From Linum tenue (Eukaryota; Streptophyta; Magnoliopsida; Malpighiales; Linaceae), in contig CAMGYJ010000008.1 in assembly GCA_946122785.1 (NCBI GenBank), positions 7,651,475-7,715,474 of the forward strand: 64,000 bases of DNA. The letters are read 5' to 3'. The notes beneath the pieces are model-generated. The model saw only the letters and a program-made list of their open reading frames with translations. It had not been told where the DNA came from and searched no databases. The translations under genes were made by a program, and so were the position numbers. This document shows, piece after piece, positions 1 through 11,269 of the stretch (position 1 is the first letter of the stretch; each line of letters opens with the position of its first letter).

Positions 1-1442
1 AATGGTTGAGAACTTGTGTTGGCTACAGGAGTCCAAAGGATTGCTGCTTGTTTGATTCCAGTTGGGGGGGACATGGCTCTTCAGCAGACTGATGGACCTT
101 TCATTGATGAATCCTTTTTCGGTCCCGAAATTGCATCCTATAAGAAAGAGCTGGGTGAGATAGGAGTTTGTCTCGATCCAGGAGAGGTATGCAAGCTACT
201 TGCCAATGAGCTTGAGAATCACTCTAAATTAACCACCATAGTCCGGATATATGATTTCTTGAGAGAGCAGAAGTGGAAGCCTCATCAGGAGAATGATGCA
301 TCGACGAGGTGCAAGATCTGGTTTCCTGACCATGGCTGGGTAAATTATGAAGAATGCATCCTGCACGATAAAGATGGTCTCTTTGGCTCCCAATTATACG
401 TTCTGGAGAAACACTACAACAACAAATTATTGGGTTTCTTCAAGGAAGCATTTGGTGTTAGAGCTAATCCATCTCTGACTAATTACTGCAATCTTTGGAA
501 GAGATGGGGAAACAGATCAAGTCACAGTTTGACTCATTCAGAGTGTTGTGCATTCTGGAGTTCTGTTGTTATTATGAGCCACCACAAGAGCGATAAGAGG
601 AAAGAAGAAGTCCTTGCTGGAGAGCTCTCGAAGCTCCCAGTGGTTTCCCCGGTCGCCATGGGAGGACAAATACTGATGTCGGACAAGCGAGATGTTTTCA
701 TTGCGGACGACCTTCAATTGAAGGACCTCTTCTCGGAGTATCTGATTTTCGCCTGGTATCCTGAACCGAGCTTGCCTGATTTGCCTCGGACTAAGTTGCT
801 GGAAGCTTACAGGGCAATAGGAGCTCGCCGAATTTCTGAGTCTGTGCAGAAGAAAGAAGAAAACTCAGACACCAAAAGTCAGACTTGTTCAGGAAAGAAA
901 AGGAAAACAAAGAGTCGAGAACTCAGACAGTTGAAACCAGAGGATGTTTTCATAGGGAAAGAGCTAGTGAAGATCATACTCGCTTTTCTAGCTGATCCAT
1001 CTCTCGACAAGGAAGCAAAGGAGAGGCACGAGAAAGTGAAGGCCCTCCTTAATGTTACGGTCTTGGAGACGGTGGAGCCTCTGAGTGTAAGCTACAATTT
1101 GACTCTATCTTCAGGGGAAGTATTGAGAAAGGTGAAAGCCACAGAAATGGTTCGCTGGGACAAGGACGATGACAAGTTGTACCGGAGAAGAAAACTGGTA
1201 GCAGCAGCAGGAGCAAGAGGAGTCTGATTGAATTTGCTTGTCGTTTCTCTGAAGTAATCGTGAAGGGGATACTTTGGGATAAAGAGGATTGCCATGTAAA
1301 GGAGCTTTCCGGGATAATCAAACTGGCTTTTCTGCTCAACTTCGATGAAGCAGCTATTGAGTTCCTGACGAAGTCCAATAATCTTCAGATCTTTGTAGAA
1401 GATGAGGAATTCCTCTCATCTGCTTTTCCCCCTCCTAATTAG
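1..1442 (+). CDS. C-terminal part of a NO VEIN-like (HSP90-type ATPase family) protein, frame broken near 1200
   Basis: The frame is open from the left edge to 1227 and resembles the C-terminal third of the large plant proteins annotated as histidine kinase/HSP90-like ATPase (NO VEIN-like, At3g48770 type), from memory of that family. Recognisable stretches are WFPDHGWVNYEECILHDKDG, the NYCNLWKRWG segment and AFWSSVVIMSHHKSDKR. The ATPase domain lies upstream of the window, so the true start is not visible; an AG at 27-28 could be a splice acceptor. The frame stops at 1227, but a second frame from about 1200 to 1442 continues as SLIEFACRFSE, then LAFLLNFDEAAIEFL and ends DEEFLSSAFPPPN, which looks like the normal C-terminus. 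One missing base between about 1190 and 1215 would join them. This is either a real frameshift or a sequence error. Confidence 0.65.
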
Positions 1443-2204
1443 GTGAGCTACAGCCTACAGTACAATCAGATCATTTCACTTACTATTCTTTGTTAGCTTA
1501 TTTTGTGTCTGATCTGTTTTGCTCATACAATGTGATCTCTGTGTCTATTTGTATGCTTCTGGGGTTTTTTGTTCCTGAGTTTAGAAAATTGTGAATGCTG
1601 GACATGACATTCGAAGTGAGGTTGCTACGTTGGAATTTGATCATGTTCAATATTCCACATTGTTATTGTCAAGGAACCCAATGGCGAGAACCGGCTTCTA
1701 GTCAAGGTACAATTCCATAACCAAACCATCACCTTAATCACACATCAGTCTTGCTTTCTTTATACATATCATCATATATATAACCTTTTTCTGTTTCGTC
1801 CATTAAAAGGTTTCTTCGTTTCATGTTTCGCAGAGTACCTAAACTTTAATAAAATTGTCTTTCGGTAGATGTGAATGTGATTGTGAGTGTTGCAGACCTC
1901 ATGAATAGCAAACATCAAGTCTTGTCTTCTACCTATTGCCTGTTAGCTTAATGCTCCTCTTCTTTTTGTGTGTGTGGGGGGTCCTTGAGTAGTAAGTGTG
2001 CAGGGGCCTATAAACTATGCTGCATATTCGTTTGATCTCATTCTTTTTTTCTTTCTTCTTCTTTTGATACTGGAGCATGGTTTGAACTTGGTTCCCTCAC
2101 TTGTTGACCTGTTGATTGGACTAATTTGAGGGAATGCGTTCATTCTTTAGCAGCACAGCTGAATCGTGTGGGTATATCTTGTGTTGTGTATTTCTGCTGC
2201 TTCT
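1443..2204. other. 3' flank without a recognised gene
   Basis: AT-rich, with no coding frame I can support. It probably contains the 3' UTR of the upstream gene. Pyrimidine-rich runs near 2040-2065 are simple sequence. Confidence 0.5.
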
Positions 2205-2754
2205 AGGGGTGTACATGGGTCGGGTAGGTTGAATTTTGACCACTTTAGTCACCCAACCCATACACTGTGGTTTACACATCATAAAACCCAAACCCGCCCA
2301 TTAAAATCATAACCCAATGGTTTGGATCGGTTCGAATTGAAGTATAATCCCAAACAAAACCCAACCAAATACAAACAAAGTTTCCAACAACTTTTTAACA
2401 TTTTTCAGCAAACTCTCTTTGCCAAGATGTTTATTTTCCATGGGAATATGAAGTTCAAGTTTCCAATCCAATGAGAAAGTTAGACTAACTATTATTTTTT
2501 ATTAATTCTATAATTTATCTCCCTCACATTATTGCTTTCCCCTCAGTATATTTATTTACGTGTCCATCTATATGTGAAGTACATGTCACATTTAATGGCA
2601 CATAGAGAGGGCTTTGTTGATGGGTTGGGTCGGGTGATAATATACAAAATTTCCTTCAACCCGCACCCGCCCATGTATTGCAATTTCTCCCTTCTACAAG
2701 ATTCGGATGGGTTCGGGCGGGTTGAACGGGTCGCGGGTTACTTTGTTCACCCCT
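2205..2754. repeat. GGGT/CGGGT-rich degenerate element, possibly hAT-type
   Basis: The ends are near-inverted: AGGGGTGTACATGGGTCGGG on the left, and GTTCACCCCT closing the right. Inside both ends are many GGGT/ACCC words (AACCCAAACCCGCCC, GGTTGAACGGGTCGCGGG). This style of end matches the larger element at 32336-38931. No convincing target-site duplication is left. Confidence 0.4.
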
Positions 2755-3568
2755 TGTCCTACCTTGGTTCAGTTGTACTTCCCTGGGTAGTATCTTCTAT
2801 CTTGTGTAATCCCTTATGGAACAAAATTGTCTCACCGTCCTTTTGAAATAATTTGATTAAGAGTGTTAAAGTGTTTGGTTTGTAAGGATTGTAAATGTAG
2901 ACCAACATAGTTGGATGATATTACCCACAAAGCTGAAAATTGATGTTCATATTCACACAAAATAAAGAAAACAATTTGTTACAAACCAACTCATTTCATA
3001 ATGAAAGGGAAGATGTAAGGTTAGTACCAAAACAACCCCTTACAAGTGATTGATTCGTGGATTGTTTGTGGCAGGGCGCTCGCTGTCTGAAGGAGCACAT
3101 TTCACACACTCAACTTGCAGATGGATTATCCACTGTTTGAATCGATGAACCTTGCAGGAAACTGGTGATTTAGTAGGAGAGTTTTAGACTAAAGCAAACC
3201 TTTGCACTGCTTGTGCTACTATGTTTTGGCTCTCTGCTTAAATCATGTTTCAATATTTTGTTATGGGTTATAATTGTTCATCCGTGGAGATATGACGGTG
3301 TTGGAAGGGTCATGGAGTTGTTGCCAGGAGGTGGATATTTAGTGCTTGTTGCTTTGGTGAATATTGAATAGTGCTCTTGTTGTTAGACATAAGTTGTCAT
3401 GCAGTCATTCTTGATGGGAGTTCAGTAGCCATTCGTTTATCTATGATCAAATATAAGTTGGATTAGGTTGGTTTCAATTGTATAGTACGCAAGATGCATG
3501 TATGTTGTCTTGATTGCATGCTCATTGTAGTATCAGTCCAATCAAGTATCAGTACTAGTTGTACAAAT
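2755..3568. other. Intergenic, nothing recognised
   Basis: No ORF, repeat or RNA gene that I can support. Confidence 0.5.
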
Positions 3569-4130
3569 TTAGGGCTGCAAATGAGCCGAGTCGAGTTTTA
3601 CCTCAGCTTGAGCTCGGCTCGTTAATAAACGAGTCGAGCTTGAGCTCAGCTCATTTATTATCGAGCCGAGTCGAGTCGAGTTCGAGCTAGCTTGTTTACT
3701 AAAATCTTGGATTTTATTTCATACTTCATTTTGTATATCATGATACATGTGATTTATTTTGTTAGTTAATCTCATATTATACTTTGTTGGTATCATATAT
3801 CATTTAGTTAATAAATTTTAACTATCCCAACGTGTTAAACTTTATATGACGAGATATATAATTTAACAACCGTATGAATTAAAATCATAAGATATAGATT
3901 GATTCGTCCATAAGTCGATAATCCAGTTGACTCTCTAGCCACATGTTGAGACATATCATGAGCTCTAAAGGAGCCAACTCACGAGTTTAGTTCAAAAAGT
4001 CACCCGAGTCGAGTTAGCTCGCGAACTTCACGAGTTAAACAAAGCTTAGATCATGTTTGGCTCGTTTGTTAACGAGCAAAGATTCGAACGAGGTTTTCTC
4101 GAGTCGAACGCAGCTCATATGCAGCCCTAT
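3569..4130. mobile_element. hAT-like non-autonomous element (GAGCCGAG family)
   Basis: The ends are inverted: TTAGGGCTGCAAATGAGC at the left, and at the right the reverse complement of ATAGGGCTGCATATGAGC. Subterminal regions are packed with GAGTCGAG/GAGCTCG words. The flanks GTACAAAT (3561-3568) and GTACAATA (4131-4138) match at 6 of 8 bases, as expected for an eroded 8-bp hAT duplication. No transposase is present. Related degenerate sequence occurs near 38010-38285 and 45860-46470. Confidence 0.6.
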
Positions 4131-4296
4131 GTACAATAGAAACAAGCAAAGGAAACATAAAATTTTCTTGATTACTATTTTAGTCTGACTTCGACATAAA
4201 ATTCTGGTGGCCAGTTCATTGTGTCCACATCCAAACCCACCTCAGCGACCCCTAGGCAAGTTACTAGTCCACTCTCTAGTATACTCTGTTTTGGTG

Positions 4297-4470
4297 TTTT
4301 AAACCATCCAACGGGGCCGAGATGATGTTTTGTAGCTTAAAAACCGACAAAGACGACATGAACATCATACTTACTGGACTGGTAAAGAAGATGAAATCTA
4401 TTACAGAATGGTGAATCCCAACAATAAGCAATGAGAAGAAATTTCTATTGTTTCGCTCGCAATAGAAAAT
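4297..4470 (+). pseudogene. S-protein homologue (SPH) C-terminal remnant
   Basis: The forward strand reads HTYWTGKEDEIYYRMVNPNN followed by K, Q, a stop and EE, which aligns with the C-terminal segment of the two SPH copies on the opposite strand (YWIGKDDGVYS.. then ..NPDNRQWEE). Upstream a faint match to the CxLQPSHN..SFVAYKNN region is split by stops and a frame change. It is clearly dead. It faces the minus-strand copy at 5100-5539, so the two are arranged tail to tail. Confidence 0.65.
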
Positions 4471-4737
4471 GCGAATTAGTTCAAAGTTAAATTCCGATGA
4501 CCCACAACATACAACTATAATTTTTTTTTAAACTCTCATTTGGGAAGTCATCGGTTCGAGTCTCTTAAATAACATATAATAGTAAGAATTAAATCAACAT
4601 CACCCTCATAAAAAAAGTTTGTGTTGATCTTTTAAAATGTAGGTTGAGTCGCGTTGTTTGTCAAGCGTAGTCGAGTTGTTAAATCAGAAACAACTCAGAG
4701 CAAACCTTATTTTATGCCATTTAATCTTAAAACCAAT

Positions 4738-5025
4738 CGTTGATGTGGTATGCAATTTTATAGTAGATAAATAATTATCGATTATTTCCAAAAATTGGTG
4801 GATGAAACGATTTGATCGAAGAACATAGTGAAAGTTTATTAACTGTAGATAGCGTAGTTATTCAACTGATTCAAACCTTAAACTTGTCGTTGATGTGTAG
4901 CGAGTTATAGGATATAAATAATTTATTCGATTGTTTCCATGAACTGGTGGATGAGAAGCAATTCGATCGACGAACAAAGTGAAAATTTATTAAATGTATA
5001 CAATGTAATTATTCTATCGATTAAA
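4738..5025. repeat. Internal tandem duplication of ~145 bp
   Basis: Unit 1 (about 4738-4883) and unit 2 (about 4884-5025) share GTTGATGTG, ATAAATAATT, TGGTGGATGA and GAACA.AGTGAAA in the same order. The right copy of the larger duplication has a single unit at 10270-10400, so this happened in the left copy after the larger duplication, or was lost on the right. Confidence 0.65.
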
Positions 5026-5099
5026 AAAATACAACTATATTGTTGTATGTCATTGATCTTCTTGTTGTGCACTAAGGTTTCTGAACTAATTCATGTTTT

Positions 5100-5539
5100 T
5101 TATTCCCAACGAACCTGCAGTTTTTCTTCCCATTGATTATTATTGTGATTAATCCTTTTGGAATAGACTCCATCGTCTTTACCAATCCAGTAATTATGGT
5201 ATCCATATTCCTTAGGAGTTTGATCTTCGTTGTTTACGTAAGCTACAAAAGCAGCCGATCTAATATTGTGGGATGGCTGCAAACGACACCAAAACAGAGT
5301 CTGCTTGAAAACTTCGTTACGAAAGTGCCATTGAAATTCGCCGTTTACTGCAATATAATGAAGTCCAAGATCGTCCTCCTTTGATTTGCAGTGCACTAGT
5401 AACTGGGCTGAGGGGTCACTCAGGTGGTTTAGTATGTGGACATAATGAACTTCCCACCAGAATTTGGCTGAGTTTTGGGGAAGCAAGACTAAGAAAGTGA
5501 TTAGGAATATGGAGATGGATGACTAATAGTAGTATCCAT
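5100..5539 (-). pseudogene. S-protein homologue (SPH, self-incompatibility S1 family), copy 1, frameshifted signal peptide
   Basis: The frame 5100-5486 encodes a 128-residue Plant_self-incomp_S1 (PF05938-type) domain with FWWEVHYVHILNHLSDPSAQ, LVHCKSKEDDLGLHYI, EFQWHFRNEVFKQTLFWC and YWIGKDDGVYS. These small secreted proteins have two conserved cysteines in family members, and matching CKSKEDDLG and FWC cysteines are present. An ATG at 5537-5539 starts a signal-peptide-like sequence, but comparison with copy 2 shows one base missing at about 5520/5521. The ATG frame therefore ends at once and is not continuous with the domain. The C-terminus and stop are intact. It lies beside a truncated FSH gene at a duplication border. 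Confidence 0.8.
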
Positions 5540-5829
5540 TACTCACCAGTGCAGTACGTAGTACTACTGATTCTACCTTTTCCTTTTTCTTTGATTTTAT
5601 CTCTTCAGTAATTGGGTCTTTATATATGCTCTAACATTGTTGCAATATCTTCTTCGACATTAACTACTATTTATATATCCATCAATTACTTACCACATAT
5701 AACACCTTAATTAGGATGAAAGTATATTAATGGTCATTCCACACTCAAAGACGACCAGACAAACGAATGTCAACCACAAAACAATTCACAGCTCGAAAAT
5801 GAATCTATGGGATGGGGAAAAAACTTTAC

Positions 5830-6590
5830 CGAGAAAGTGGAGGGATGGACACTGTATGGGCAAAGCGTAAGCATCGTCAACCACTAACTTCGCCTTGAAT
5901 TTCGTCCATCCAACTGTTATCAGAAACTTGATCTTCGGAACTCTGGTCAGCGCCAGGACCTGCCCATTTTGAATGCAATCACTATAATAAACACAACAAC
6001 AGTAACATAGGAAACCATTTTTAAAACGTGGAAGAAAATCTGACCTTGGATTGCAGACCTGAAAGTCCAGCCGGCAGAATCGCTCCCTGTCCCAGACAAA
6101 TTTCCACGCAATTCACATGATATGGTGCCCGCGAGAACCGATTCAAACAAACACATAAAGGAAAAGGGAAGACGCACATGTGAGAAACCGAGGAGGCCGT
6201 CCATGGGAGCATGCTTGATCATTAATTCCTCTATGTAAGCTAGGCACTGCTCGAAATTCTTGTACTCCGCGAAATCCTTCAACAATCCCCATCCCACAAA
6301 AGGTTTTGATTTCCCATAATGGCAGAGATAGAAGAAAACAGAGGAAATGGGATTTTAAGGGCAGACCTTGTTAAATTGGAACCACTCGTAATAAGGAGGG
6401 TCGAAGATCCCTCCACCTCGGATTTGCCTTCAGAAGGGTAAGGGGCATCGACAAAGACTAGATCGAGGTTCTGGAGGACGGATTCCGACCACTTGATGGT
6501 GAGTTGCTTCTTCAAGATTGTTGCGTGGGTCCTGAATCCGTGCAGGCATAGGAACCTGGGTTTCCTCGCCATCTCGCCTTCCGACCCCAT
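5830..6590 (-). pseudogene. FSH-type serine hydrolase, 3'-truncated and frameshifted
   Basis: This is an FSH1-family alpha/beta hydrolase (PF03959-type, like Arabidopsis At4g24380). Exon 1 (6367-6590) starts at ATG with RKPRFLCLHGFRTHATILKK, then VFVDAPYPSEGKSEVEG. Exon 2 (6178-6276) gives DFAEYKNFEQCLAYIEELMI. Exon 3 (6045-6086) gives GAILPAGLSGLQSK. Exon 4 (5830-5959) gives VPKIKFLITVGWTKFKAKLV and SLHFLG. The exon 2/3 junction makes the nucleophile elbow GFSHG. One base is missing in the C-run 6409-6411; the other frame there reads IFDPPYYEWFQFNK as expected. The last exon(s) with the Asp/His part of the triad are absent; sequence beyond 5830 belongs to the duplicated SPH unit. Confidence 0.75.
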
Positions 6591-7480
6591 TTCTTTATGC
6601 TTTGTCCTTGTTATTTCCGTTGGGAGGAGGAAACACGAAAGAAAGGAGGAACAACCCTGTAGTGAAGAAAAGAAGGACTACCCTAGTGCCTTTCCTTTTC
6701 CTTAAATTTTGATAGTTGAGGAATAAAGAACAAACGAGGGATAGAGAGCCAACGGGGCGAAGGGTTCTGCTTCAGGGTACCATAGAACTAAACAAAATTT
6801 AGTGCACCGGGTACCATTGAAGTTCGTTTTTTGTAGCTTCGTCCACTTTTCCATCCAAAATAAAACAAATATATTTGTCATATCAGTGTGCCACACAGGT
6901 AAATAGTTGCTGACTCATTAGGTTTGATTCTGCCCACCCCTCTTAATTAGCTCCCCAATTCCCCACGAGTTAAACGAAAAAGAAAAATTAGCATTGCTCA
7001 AAATAAACTCCAAGTCCCAAACAACTCCAAGTTCCAAATGTTTCATCTCCTCTGTACTCATGACTAATAGTTTCTTTTGCCCATTGTTAACCATTTTAGA
7101 GTTTTGAAAATGGAAGAACTCGACTGCACCTTTCTCTTCTAAACTTGTGGCTTTTGTCTGGGTGAAGAAAGACAAAGATATGGTGAGTGTTTGGAACAAT
7201 AGATCTATAAAAGTTTAATAATAGTTAAAAGCTTCCTGCAAGTAGAGCTTGCTATAACAGTGACACTCATGATGGACTCCTGCAAATAGAGCTTGAATAA
7301 TAGAGAGGTTCACAATACAATGCTTGTCTACACAAACATTCCAAATATTTGTAAAGCAAATTACAGCTTCGGAAGTTTGCAGCTGCCTGCAACTTAAAGG
7401 ATAAGACCTGGCTATATAGTTAAAAAAGAGATAATTGGCATCTGTTTTTGCTAGTTTTGTTTAGGCCACATTAGTATTAA
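6591..7480. other. Intergenic, nothing recognised
   Basis: It includes the upstream region of the FSH gene. No supported coding or repeat feature. Confidence 0.4.
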
Positions 7481-8363
7481 ACTAACAACGATATCGAATA
7501 TCTAAAAATAACACACTAAACCCCACTTCCACGTCCCCTTCCATGATTTCCCCTTCCTTTCTCACAGTTTTGTTTGGTTGACCTTCCTCTTGAATGTGCA
7601 AATGATGCCCTCCCTCTCCCCCTTCTCTGGTAAGACTGAAAATGAGAATTGGAGAAAAATGGTTTAGTTCTAATTTTGAAAAATAGAGATATAAAAGTTG
7701 TTCAAAAATGCCTCTCGAGTGGTATACCTGAGATTGCCAATTAGTTGGCGCTGAAGATGCAATGTGAACTTCTTGTTGATTACGAGAGACACTCATGTTG
7801 ACATTAGTTTGACTCAAAGGACGGGCTTGACTACTTCCCTATATAAACAAACAAGCCAGCAAGTTACAATATAATAAGCAACCATGAAAGAACCCCAAAA
7901 GTTCCCAAAAGCAGATGAATTTGGTGAAGCAACTTTTGGATGAATAAGATTTATTGATTGATTGCTTGATGATTACATGAGGCTAGTAAGCCTTTTTATA
8001 CATGTAAGGAAGAAAAGAAAGAACAATAAACAAGAAGATCAACCATCTTAGAAGCATGGGCTGGAGCAGACTAGTATGAGTTGTCTGGCCATCTTGTATG
8101 GAGATTAATTGGAGGTGTGGAAGTCTGAGCAACATGGGCTGCCTGATGGAGTGGTATGGGTGATATGTGACAATCAACTATGGTGAGGTGGATCTGATGA
8201 TTTCTTGCAAAAGCAGCAACAAATAACCACATTAGCAATCCTTGGCAAATACTATCAACTGTACCTAAAATCCAACCACTAACAGTAGCTGAAACACATT
8301 AAGAGAAAAGATTTCCCCTGCCTTTGTCACAATTTTATTTGCTTGACCTTCCTCTAGTCTCTA

Positions 8364-9236
8364 CTAATAAGAGAAAAAATAAAAATAAAAACTTACGGAG
8401 GGTGTTTCTTGAGTAAGAATGTGTGCTGCCAAAGTTCTGTGTTGCCCCTCGGTGTGATTAATCCCCTCCCCAGAATACCATGTCTCAGTCACACCATCTT
8501 CACCCAGTGCACTTGATTCTGGAGCAGCTGATCCATTTCCTCGCTCAAATCGGTGGAAAGACTTGTTGTGACCCTCCATGCCACACTGCCTACAATGAAT
8601 GACTGGCCCACTTTTACCCACTCTAAGATTGGTTTGCTTGAAAAAAAAAATTTGCTGCTCTTTATCTCGCAGCACCTCATCTCTGCTCTTTCTCCTACAT
8701 AACTTACGTCTTCCCCTTCTTGACCTTTGCTAATTACTAACATAAGATGGTATTACAGGGAATCTATTGGAATCTGCCCATGGTTCTGCTCCAACCATAG
8801 ATGCAAGTGTGAAACTATAAGTGCTAACATAGGTGGTCACGTCATATCACTTATCCACATACGATTCAACCTTTCAACGCTTGGTAGAATGCTGCATATT
8901 GCCTGATGACATGGAATTCCCGTCAAATTCCACTTTCTACATGTGCAAGTATGCTGGTTCAAATGAACAACAACTTGTCCCTTGGGACATCGAACCTGAA
9001 AAGTGTTAGGTCCATTTGGTAGGGCTCTACGACTAAAACTTTCCTGCTTAGCAGCCTGCAATTTCTTCAATATTTTTGGACAAAACTGGCCTTTGAAGTT
9101 GCTGGTTGCAAATTCTTTCTTCTTCAAATCTTACCATTAGTAGGCATCGTATGGTCTCAAACATACTAGGGATTGGCTTAACTCTAGCTCCTGACAATAC
9201 CCTGTTCCGAGACTCACTGATTGTTAAGCAAAACAT
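8364..9236 (-). pseudogene. MuDR-type (MULE) transposase C-terminal relic
   Basis: On the minus strand about 9236-9100 reads ESRNRVLSGARVKPIPSMFE then TIRCLLMVRFEE, typical of the segment after the DDE domain. From 9127 down it continues in a shifted frame to a SWIM zinc finger, CTCRKWNLTGIPCHQAICSI (C-x-C-xn-C-x-H). Further on, 8675-8560 carries a zinc knuckle, CRQCGMEGHNKSFH, preceded by basic residues. The order SWIM then CCHC knuckle fits mudrA-like transposases. Frames are broken several times and the catalytic DDE region is missing. Decayed MULE sequence may extend to about 7480. Confidence 0.75.
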
Positions 9237-9298
9237 CAGTATTGCAATAAGTACGAAAGTGAGGTGGGCGATTTCTGGTGGGAGATTGGAATGTGGAA

Positions 9299-9639
9299 TA
9301 GTTAGTAAATACTCCGTTTAATACACGTATTTGTACCCGTACATATTTTATCCGTTTAAAACTTACGTATCCTTATTATTGTCAAGTCGTTCATTTTCAC
9401 AAGTTCATTTGATGGCTCCCGTCCTAAACACGTGTAAAATCTGTATAACACGTTTAATATCCGTATTTAATGAATTAAATTGTTAACTATCATTTATGTA
9501 TATATACTTATTTTTAAAATAATTAAGTTTATATATTTATGATTATTAACATACTATTAAACATAACATTAGCTTAGAGGCGAAGTAAAATAATCTACGT
9601 ATTTTATAGTAACTTTCTCGTACCGTATTTTACTAACTA
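9299..9639 (+). mobile_element. MITE, copy 1 (TAGTTAGTAAA family)
   Basis: The ends are TAGTTAGTAAATAC and ATTTTACTAACTA, inverted with respect to each other. The same ~340-bp element occurs at 45003-45337 in the opposite orientation, with shared internal words such as TTGTCAAGTCGTTC and GTATTTAATGAATTAAATT. A TA target duplication (Tc1/mariner-like) is possible, but with palindromic ends the superfamily stays uncertain. Confidence 0.7.
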
Positions 9640-10037
9640 TACCAAGAGAGGATGCGAGGAAGAGGGAATTGATTGTAAGGACACTCTGCACTGTGCAGCG
9701 GTTTTTGTAGAGGTTGACGTGGCAAATGCTATATTTTGACATTGACTTATAGTATTTTGTAGATTTAATCTATTCCTCATGTAATATGAGAATCTTCATT
9801 AAAAAAGAATACTATAAGAATCAATGAAGATTTAGTATATGTTATTTTTAAGAGAAGGTTATTTTATATATATGAAATTGCCATATTTCTCATGTATATA
9901 TCATATGAATAACTAGATCTTTGTCGTTTGATTTTTGGTAGATTGTTTTAATCGTTTTGTATTTTCCTTTTTTAACAAGAGTTTTAAAGTTGGAATGAAA
10001 CAGAGTCATTGTGATTTACAAGATGATATTGTTTCGT
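9640..10037. other. Intergenic, nothing recognised
   Basis: AT-rich, no feature I can support. Confidence 0.4.
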
Positions 10038-10127
10038 TGGATTGGTAAAGATGATGAAATCTACTACAGAAGAGTGAATCCCAACAATAAGTAATCAGAA
10101 GAATTGATATTGTTCCGCTGGCAATAA
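10038..10127 (+). pseudogene. S-protein homologue C-terminal remnant (right duplicate)
   Basis: The forward frame reads WIGKDDEIYYRRVNPNNK, stop, SEELILFRWQ, stop. This equals the last ~30 residues of an SPH protein, including the FRWQ end found in copy 2. One in-frame TAA interrupts it. It is the counterpart of the fragment at 4297-4470. Confidence 0.7.
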
Positions 10128-11122
10128 AAAATGCGAAGAAGTTCAAAGTTAAATTTCGATGACCAACAACACACAATTATAACTTTTTATAAAACTCTCA
10201 TTTTAGAGGTCATAGGTTCGAGTCTCTTAAAACAACTCATGACGAACCCTGTTGTTATCCAATTAATCCTTAAATCAGTCGTTGATATGGAACAATTTAT
10301 AGGATATAAATAATTTATTGGATTATTTCCATAAATTGGTGGATGAGACGCGATTTGATCGAAGAACATAGTGAAAGTTTATTACATGTAAATAGAATAG
10401 TTATTCTACCTATTCAAACAACACAACTATATAGTTGTATGTCATTGATCTTCTCGTCTTGCACTAACTTTTTAAACTAATTCGTATTTTCTATTGCCAA
10501 CGGAACTGTAGTTGTTCTTCCCATTGTCGATTATCAGGATTGACCTTCGAATAGACTCCATCGTCTTTACCAATCCAGTAAGTATGGTATACAAATTCAT
10601 TCTTAGTTTGCTCTCTGTTGTTTTTGTAAGCTACAAAAGAAGCCGTTCTAATGTTGTGGGATGGCTGCAAATGACACCAAAACAGAGTGTGCTTGAAAAC
10701 TTCGTTACGAAAGTGCCATTGGAATTCGTTGTTTACTGCAATGTAATGAATACCGAGATCGTCGTCCTTTGATTTGCAGTTCACTAGTAACTGGGCTGAG
10801 GGGTCACTCAGGTGGTTTTGTATGCAGACATAATGAACTTCCCACCAGAATTTGGATGAGTTAAGGGGAAGCAAGACTAAGAAAGTGATTAGAAATATGG
10901 AGATGGATCGACTGAAAGTAGTATCCAGTACTCACCAGTGCAATACGTAGTACTATTAATTCTACCTTTTTTCTTTATCTTTGAATTTGTCTCTTTAGTA
11001 TTTTCTGTCTTTATATATGCTCTAACATTGTTGCAATATCTTCTTCCACATTAACTACTATTTTATATCTCCATCAATTACTTACCACATATAACACCTT
11101 AGTTAAGATGAAAGTATATTAA
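10044..11122. repeat. Duplicated unit, right copy
   Basis: Direct repeat of 4381-5732 (see there). Conserved boundaries are GGTAAAGATGATGAAATCTA at the left and TAACACCTTAGTTAAGATGA before the right end. About 4.3 kb of other DNA separates the two copies. Confidence 0.8.
10491..10928 (-). pseudogene. S-protein homologue (SPH), copy 2, start codon lost
   Basis: The open frame 10491-10874 encodes the SPH domain (FWWEVHYVCIQNHLSDPSAQ, CKSKDDDLGIHYI, EFQWHFRNEVFKHTLFWC, YWIGKDDGVYS, ending RWQ). Upstream the frame stays open and encodes a hydrophobic signal-peptide-like stretch, SISIFLITFLVLLPLNS, back to 10928. The codon aligned with the ATG of copy 1 is CTG (10926-10928), and a TGA lies just before it. 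So here the signal peptide is in frame but the start is lost, the reverse of copy 1. Use of CTG as a start cannot be excluded. Confidence 0.8.
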
Positions 11123-11269
11123 TTCTATTTGTACCTGCCAAATGCTCATAAGTTTTACGTTGGAGCTAACGGTAATAAATACAACTCATTATGGTTTTTT
11201 TCCATAGAACTAAAAATGTGTTGTTTCCTAGAATGAGTTTCGTTCCGACTTCATGTGATCATAGATCTG

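Larger units (their letters stand above)
4381..5732. repeat. Duplicated unit, left copy
   Basis: From GGTAAAGAAGATGAAATCTA to the AAGTATATTAAT near 5730 this block matches 10044-11122 in the same orientation, with many substitutions and indels. Each copy carries a plus-strand SPH remnant and a minus-strand near-complete SPH frame. Both also carry an AAAACTCTCATTT..GGTTCGAGTCTC stretch that resembles a tRNA B box, as in SINE-derived DNA. The left copy has an extra internal tandem duplication. Confidence 0.8.

Noticed and set aside
4540..4560. GGTTCGAGTC as a tRNA gene B box (also 10213-10225)
   Set aside because: No A box or acceptor-stem pairing nearby; at most a SINE remnant.
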